Positions 54,709-63,100 of a stretch of DNA of 64,000 nucleotides are shown here, piece by piece. The DNA comes from Prionailurus bengalensis (lineage: Eukaryota; Chordata; Mammalia; Carnivora; Felidae), in contig NC_057356.1 in assembly GCF_016509475.1 (NCBI RefSeq), forward strand, positions 9,933,501-9,997,500. Reading direction: 5' to 3'. The translations under genes and the position numbers were made by a program. Position 1 is the first letter of the stretch; every line of letters begins with the position of its first letter. A model generated the notes under the pieces. That model was not told the DNA's origin, ran no database searches, and saw only the letters and a program-made list of their open reading frames with translations.

Positions 54709-57700
54709 TGCGCGTGCAAGCAGGAGACGGACACAAAGAGGGAAAGAGAGAGAACCCCAAGCAGGCTCCGCGTGGACAGTGTAGGGCTGGATCTCATGAC
54801 TAGGAGATCATGACCTGAGCTAAAATCAAGAGATGTTTAATCGACTGAGCCACCCAGGTGCCCCATAGATTATTTTTAAAAACAATGTATTCAAAACAAT
54901 ATAACGATCACTAAATCTGGAGAGAAATTTACCAGTACTTCCAAGTATCTGGGTGAAATCATAATTCACAGCAAACCTAATCCTTTCTAATGATTATCAT
55001 CAGCCACATCTAAGTAGCAAATATTTCTACTATTTAGAAACCAAAAGCTTTTGTGAATCAGAAAATGAATTTCAGTATTCAGCCTTTCAAAAAAGGAAAT
55101 CCTGCCATTTGTGACAACACGGATGGGCCTTGAAACTATTATACTAAGCGAATAAGTCAGCCCAAGAAAGACAAACATTTTATGATCTCACGCCAGAAGA
55201 TTAAAAAGTCAAACTCACAGAAAGAATGATGGTTGCCAGGGGCTGCAGGGTGGGAGAAATGGGAGATGTGGGTCAAAGGGTACAAACTTTCAGTTAGAAA
55301 ATGAATACGTCCTGGGGAATCTAATGTACAGCATGGTAACTATAGGTAATCATAAACTTCGAAGTTGCTAAGAGTTATATCTTAATGCTACTGTACACGC
55401 AGACACACAAACGTGGTAAACACGTGAGGCGATGGAGGTGTTAACTCGACGATGGTAACCATTTCACAATATACACATACACCAAACCTTTTTAAGTATA
55501 CTATTTTGTTAGGAATACCCCAATAAAGCTGGAAGGGGTGGGGGAGAATATCAGGGCTAAAAGTTCGAATCGTCTAGTTGAAAGCCCTCATTTTAGGAGT
55601 TTTTGTCTGGTTTGGCCAAGGCCATTTATCAGAGGTCTAAGGCTACGCCCTATAACCTGTCAGTCTTGAAGTAGAAGAGTTTATTATCTGTTCATTTAAA
55701 ATTTTAGGGGCGTGGGGCGCCTGGGTGGCGCAGTCGGTTAAGCGTCCGACTTCAGCCAGGTCACGATCTCGCTGTCCGTGAGTTCCAGCCCCGTGTCAGG
55801 CTCTGGGCTGATGGCTCGGAGCCTGGAGCCTGTTTCCGATTCTGTGTCTCCCTCTCTCTCTGCCCCTCCCCCGTTCATGCTCTGTCTCTCTCTGTCCCAA
55901 AAATAAATTTAAAATGTTGAAAAAAAATTAAAAAAAAAATAAAATAAAATAAAAAAATAAAATAAAATTTTAGGGGCGCCTGGGTGGCGCAGTCGGTTAA
56001 GCGTCCGACTTCAGCTCAGGTCACGATCTTGCGGTCCGTGAGTTCGAGCCCCGCGTTGGGCTCTGGGCTGATGGCTCAGAGCCTGGAGCCTGTTTCCGAT
56101 TCTGTGTCTCCCTCTCTCTCTGCCCCTCCCCCGTTCATGCTCTGTCTCTCTCTGTCTCAAAAATAAACGTTAAAAAAAAAAATTTAATAAAATTTTAAAA
56201 ACAAAGTTAAAAATACTTCAACATCCCCACGGTCCACTCCACTACCTCCCTCTCATTTCTCGCTTTTTCATAACAAACCTCTGGAGATTTATTCTTGTCG
56301 TCTTACCCTCTTCACCATACTTGACCAACTGCACCTGGCTTCACCCCTCCACAGCCGCTCCTGTCAAGGCTACCACCAAGAACTGCCATATTCTCCACCC
56401 AAAGACCTCTTTCAGCCTCAATCTTGACTTTCCCAGCAGAATTCAATGCTATTAGCCAAGTTCTCCTTTTATAAAAGTTTACTTATTTGGGGGCACCTGG
56501 GTGGCTCAGTCAATTAAGCACCCGACTCTTGAGCTCAGCTCAGGTCATGATCTCACGGTTTGTGAGTCTGAGCCCCTTGTGGGGCTCTGTGTTGACAGCA
56601 CGGAGCCCGCTCGGTCGGGATCCTCTCTCCCCCTCTCTGCCCCTTCCCTGTGTGTACTCTCTCAGAATAAACAAACGTCTAAAGAGGAAACAGTAAAGGT
56701 CTCTTGCCAGCACTGGAAGGACACCGATGCCATCACTTGAAAAGGGAAAGCCTGCGGGAAGAGCAGCTCTGGGGTAAAACCAGAAGTGTGGCTGGGGGCA
56801 CATTTAGCTTGCAGTGACGATCAGACTGGAAGAGTCTCATATCCTGCGCACATACAAACAAACACCCACGTCGATATGCAGCCAGCTCTCTGGGGACAGG
56901 TTCTGGCTGAGCAGCAGATTTGAGCACCAGCAGTAGATAGAGGTGTTTACAGCTACACGACAGGAGACCAGCCAGTGAGTAAGAGCAGGCAGCGACAGAA
57001 GGCATCCGGAAATAGGTCCGGAAGCACGTAATCGTTGAGAAGTAGGGAAGGTGGGGCAGGGCCGGAGCAACCACTGGCAGGAGAAGTCCTATGGGAGGTC
57101 CCACAAGGCAAGAGAAAGCCGCTTCAAGAATCAAATACTGCTAAAAGGTCAAGGAAAAAGACACAAAGTAGACCTCGAACTCCATAATGTGCAAGTCCCC
57201 GGCAAACGTGGAAGAACTGCTCTGGTGGCATGTGGTGGAAGATACGAGACTGACTGGAGCAGGCTCAAGACAGAACGGAAGGAAAGAACATAAAAACAGG
57301 AAGAATAAACTCTTTCAAGAGTAGTGCTATAAAGGGAAGCCAAAAACAGGGGACTGGAGGCGGGCACGGGTCAAGGCACTTTTTTGGGTTTTTTCCCCCC
57401 AAGACAGGATATCCTCTGATGTATCTGTATGCTGTGCTGAATGATCCGTCGAGAGGAAAGCTGTTAATGTAGGAGGACACTTGCAGAAGGAATCTGCACC
57501 CCCACTCCACCTTTTTATAGCAGGTAGGGAATACAGTGTTCTGAACCTAGCTTTATCGTGCTAAACGACAGAACTTGGAAATTGATCTGCTTGGTCTATG
57601 CAGATCAGCCTTGTTCTTTTTAATGGCTGTACAGTGTTCCATTCCGTGAAAGTACCATAGGCACAGATATCTGTGTTTAGCTTCCCAAATCAGCATTTTA

Positions 57701-60059
57701 GAAACTGCTAAACTAGAGGCTGGTGATGCTTAATTTTTTATTTGATGGAAAATTTCAAGCATGTAAAAATAGAGAATAGGCCAATGAACCTTCCTCCAGA
57801 TTCAACTCTTATCCAGATATTGCCACACAGGCTTGACCTATCACTTTTTTGGCTCAAGCGTTTTATTTTTTAAAAATTTGTTTTAACATTATTCATTTTT
57901 GAGAGAGAGGGAGAGAGACAAAGCATAAGCGGGGTAGGGGCAGAGAGAGAGGGAGACATAGAATCTGAAGCAGGCTCCGGGCTCTACGCTGTCAGCATGG
58001 AGTCTGACGAGGGCCTGAACTCACCAACCTCGAGATCATGACCTGAGCCAAAGTCAACACTCTAATTCCACTTCCAAATATTTCACTACACATCTCTAAA
58101 AAAAATGTGGACATTCTCATAGAACCACAATGCCATTTGCATACTTTACAAACAAATTAAGAATAATGCCTTGGTTTTATCTGATACTCATTTTATATTC
58201 AAATTCCAAACGGTCTCCAAAATGTTCCTTAATGGTTTGATTCAGACTCCAAAAATGATTCAAAGGTTGTTCTTTTAATCTAGATCAAGTTCCTTCAGCC
58301 CCAACTTTCTATTTTATGCCACTGACAGGGGCTATTTTAGTTCTATTTCCTCCAGAGCAGGTATGGGCTTTTGATTGTATAACTGCGAGGTCTAGAAATC
58401 TCTGTTTTCTCTACACTTGATGGACACTTTGGAGGACTGCTAACTTCTGGGCTGGAAATCACTTTCCCTCAGAATTTTGAGAGTGCTACTCCATTTGTGT
58501 ATCCAATAATGCTACTAAATAGCGTGGTGCTTTCCTTATTCCACATCATTTATATGTGATTTTATCATTTGTACATGATTTTCTCTGGAAGCTTCACAAC
58601 CCTCTCTTTACACCACGATAATCTGAAATTTCAGGATGATATGCCACATGGTGGGCATTTTTCATTCACCATGTCAGATATCTGTTCATCTAGACACCTG
58701 TGCCCTCTAGTTTGACATTTTTTCCATATTCTTTGATCATGCCGCCCTCTTGGTTTTCTGTTCTCCTTTTTGGGGGAACTCCTATCAACGAGAACTTTAG
58801 AGGGATTGCTCCTCCACATTTATCAACTCTTCTCTCATATTTATTGTTTTTATTTTTGCCCTTTGAGAGATTTCTTACATTTTTTTAAATGTTGACAGTT
58901 TTTTTTTTTTTTTAACGTTTATTCATTTTTGAGAGAGAGAAACAGAGTATGAGTGGGGAAAGGGCAGGGAAGAGCAAGACACAGAATCCGAAGCAGGCTC
59001 CAGGCTCTGAGCTGTCAGCACACAGCCCGATGCAGGGCTTGAACTCACGGACCGTGAGATCATGACCGGAGCCGAAGTCGGACATTTAACTGATTAAGCC
59101 TCCCAGGCACCCCAACAATCATAGTTTTAATTCCCAGGAGCTCTTGCTCATTGCTCATTTTTTTTGTTTTTTTTCTTGTTTTTTTTTTTGTTTTTTTTTT
59201 TTTAGGAGCCCCTGTGCTATATTGTATGAATGCAAGATGTTCTCCTATCTCATACAGCTAGGAGAATAAAACATTGTAAACCCTATTGGCTGTTCTTCTG
59301 ATTTCATATTTTCATACTGGAGACTTTCCTCATTGGTCTAGAGATCCTTGGCTATCTGCTTTAATTTTTTAATTTTTTTTTTTTTTAATGTTTATTTCTG
59401 AGACAGAGCATGAGCGGGCGAGGGGCAGAGAAAGAGGGAGACACAGAATCCAAAGCAGGCTCCAGGCTCCAAGCTTTCAGTCAGCACAGAGCCCGACGCG
59501 GGGCTTTAAACTCACAGACCTCGAGATCATGACCTTAGCCGAAGTGGGACGCTCAACCTACTGAGCCACCCAAGAGCCCCTAAGGAAATTCTTAAATAGG
59601 GTGCTTTTTAATTTTTTTTTAATTTTTTTTTTAACTTTTATTTTTGAGACAGAGAGAGACAGAGCATGAATGGGGGAGGGTCAGAGAGAGGGAGACACAG
59701 AATCTGAAACAGGCTCCAGGCTCTGAGCTGTCAGCACAGAGCCCGACGCAGGGCTCGAACTCACGGACCGCGAGATCGTGACCTGAGCTGAAGTCGGACG
59801 CTTCACCGACTGAGCCACCCAGGCGCCCCAATAGGGTGCTTTTTTAAATGTACACAAGAGCTCCCCCCACCGCCCCACCCCATGTACCCAGCACCTAGCT
59901 TCAATAATTTAAAAAAAGGGGGGGGGGGATTGGTGCCTAGGTGGCTCAGCCAGTTAAGCTTCTGACTTTGGCTCAGGTCATGATCTCACCACAGTTTGTG
60001 AGTTCGAACCCCGAGCTGGGCTCTGTGCTGACAGCTTGGAGCCTGCTTCAGATTCTGCG

Positions 60060-60103
<44 letters not shown>

Positions 60104-63100
60104 CCTCCCCCACTCATGCTCTGTCACTCTCTCCTTCAAAAATATTAAAAAAATTGGCAAAAATACAGATAATTTATTCCTCTTCCCCTCCCCACACACC
60201 TCTCTAAAGTTTGGGGTTTTGTGAGGTTGGGTTTTGTTTGTTGTTTTTATTTTTTGTTTTGTTGTTGTTCTGTATGCATCTGCTTTTTAAACAGTTTAGC
60301 ACTGATCAGGAATGCTGTGCACATGGTTGAGGCTTGCTTACTGGAAGACATCACTTGTGGGTGATTCACTAGGGCAGCAAGTCCTTTCCTTAAATGAACC
60401 CTAATGTCCGTACACTGAGGTCTTTTTTCCAGAGTCACCCAGCTTATTCAGAAAATAAAGTCCAGCCTTCTGCCTGGGCAGCCAGTCTCTAAGCACAAAG
60501 GAGTACACCAGGAAAGGGATGGACAGTTCCTTTTATTAACGTTCGGCCTACACCCTCTCACCATAGCTTTGCACCACACCTCGTGCCTCCTGCTCCCAAG
60601 ACTCTCTGAAGTGGGCAGGGGAGACTCCTCTCTTCCCCCTGAGCAAACATGCATTTTTGGCCTCGGCTTGCCCCACACTGAAAGACACGAAGGGCCACTA
60701 CCACCTCCATCAGCTGAGGAACAAGAAATACAGGCCTCACCGTCCGTTACCGAGATAACCACAAGAGGAATGAAGATAAGTAAAACACATTATGAACAAG
60801 AAGGAAAGAGGAGGAAGTAGACCAAACCCTTATCTCCTGTGCTGCCTCAAGTTCTGGTCCACGTGCATGTATTTCTGATAGGCTTCTGTTAAAGAAAAAA
60901 CTACCAGAGAAAGGGGAAAGCCTTCAATGTTTTCCCACTCTACTCACAATAAAGACCTAAATCATCCTTTGGCCAGCTGGCAGGTCTGTTCCAAGCAGCA
61001 AGTACTAAAACTTTTCTGACAACTCTGAACACGTGTTCAAGGAGTACAATCTCTAGCAGACCAATTCAAAGACACTGCAGCTGGAACATTTAAAAAAGAT
61101 GATGATTAAGCTGAGAAACTAGATAGAAAAACAAGAGGATGTACGTTTAAGGACACCAGACTCCTGACTGACAGTCAGCTGGCGGGATGGCTGATTGGTT
61201 TCCCAGAACAAGTTTAAAGCCTATGAAAATTCATTCGAAAATTACTTCGGTGTTTTTTTTTTTCCCCCCAGGAATGCTAATTTCTTCCAGAAGGGGGCTG
61301 TAAATTACATCATTAAAACAGGTTTTGTCACAGATTGACTTGGGGCAATTTTTCTTTTATAAGTCTCTACAAATATTATTGAGACCAGCACTGTCCAGCA
61401 GAATGTTCAATGCTGACAAGTTCTAGATCTTGGATGTTCCATACAGAAGCCAGTCACATGTGGCTACTGAGCATTTGAAATGTGGCTAATGTGAGCAAAC
61501 AATTGAAGCCTCAGTTTTAATTCTTTTTTTTTTTTAATTTTTTTTTTTTAACATTTATTTTTGAGACAGGGAGAGACAGAGGATGAACAGGGGAGGGTCA
61601 GAGAGGGAGACACAGAATCCAAAACAGGCTCCAGGCTCTGAGCTGTCAGCACAGAGCCCGATGCGGGGCTCGAACTCATGGACCGCGAGATCATGACCTG
61701 AGCCGAAGTCAGCCGCTTAACCGACTGAGCCACCCCGGTGCCCCACTTTTTTTTTTTTAATTTTTTTTTTTTTTAACATTTTATTTAATTCTATTTTAAG
61801 TAGCCACATGTGAGGCGCCTGGGTGGCTCAGTCGTTTAAGTGTCCGACTCTTGATTTTGGCTCAGGTCATGATCTCACGGTTTCGTGGGCTTGAGCCCTA
61901 CGTCAGACTCTGTGCACTGACCGTGAGGAGCCTGCTTGGGTTTCTCCCTCTCTCCCTCTCTCTCTGCCCCTCTCCTGCTTGTGCTTTAAGATTAAAAAAA
62001 AAAAAAAAAAAAAGTGAAAAATTTTCTAATAGCCACATGTGGCTAAGGGTTCCTGCACTGGACAGGTGCAGTTCTAGACTACCATGGGTCCTACGCTTAC
62101 ACCAAGCTCTCCTTCCTTCTCTCTGCATTCCAGCCACAGTAGCCTGCTGTCATTTCCTGAAACACATGCTTGCTCCTGCCAAAGCCTTTGCACCTGTGGT
62201 CTCTTCTTCCTAGAATGTTCTACTCAACCCCAGGAAGAAGTTGGAGAATAAGGGTAACTACTACTTTTCCTTCAAGGACGTAAAATTATCTTGTCCACTG
62301 ATTTGCTCACTTGATTATGGTTAATGTTTTGTCACTCCACCACTACCACCCCAAGCCACCCACCAGGCAGAATCCAAGCTCCATTAGAGCACGGAGCCTG
62401 CTCACCCTGCCCATCACTGTATTCCCACCACCTAAACACAATGCTGCCTGGCTCACAGTAAGCATTCAGCTACCATCGAACGAATGAATGCCGCCTTCTC
62501 ACAATTTTAACTATCATCACTCTCAGAGACTCCCAAGATGTACTATAGCCCCAATCTTGCCACTGCGATTTACTTCCAGGTTTCCAACAAGCCCCATGGG
62601 CATTTTGGCCTAAAAACCCCACTGTCTAGTGCCTGGGTGGCTCAGTCGGTTGAGCGTCCGACTTTGGCTCAGATCAGGATCTCACGGTTCGGGAGTTTGA
62701 GCCCCGCATCGGGCTCTGTGCTGACAGCTCGGAGCCTGGAGCCTGCTTCACATTCTGTGCCTCCCTCTTTCTGCCCCTCCCCTGCTGGTGCCCCCCTCTC
62801 CCCAAAGTAAATAAACATTAAAAAAAAAAAAAAACCCACTGTCTACACATTAAGTATTATTATTTCCACCTTGTTGCCAGATAAACCTTCAGAAAGCTTG
62901 ACTTTATCCGTGTCCTACAATTCTCAACAAAGAAACCTTCAAAGAAATCCAAGAAAAACCCCAAAATTTGAGCTAAGAGTGAACACACTGTGCCTACTCC
63001 ACCTTTCTCGGGCCCTTTTTAAACCAATACGAAAAGAAACCAAATCGAAATTTCTCTGCAAAGACACAAGGAGACAGAAAGGGAACCTTACCCCGAGTTC

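Larger units (their letters stand above)
61385..62075. mobile_element. hAT-like MITE split by SINEs
   Basis: Left part CAGCACTGTCCAGCAGAATG to GAGCATTTGAAATGTGGCTA; right parts around TAGCCACATGTGGCTAAGGG. The pattern recalls MER5-type elements with AGCCACATGTGGCTA inverted motifs. Two SINEC copies lie inside. Confidence 0.5.
48340..63091 (-). other. Intron E1-E2, 14.75 kb
   Basis: The largest intron of the window, with 20 SINEs, several LINE-2 and L1 pieces and one hAT-like MITE. Unnamed stretches: 48670 to 50280, 52260 to 53070, 56210 to 56480, 56700 to 57730, 58320 to 58890, 60170 to 61380. No nested gene or structured RNA was found in them. Confidence 0.7.

Noticed and set aside
60448..60820. 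Possible small gene around 60450 to 60820 with open frames on both strands
   Set aside because: No recognisable protein, no splice or poly(A) evidence and no repeat match; left as unnamed intron.
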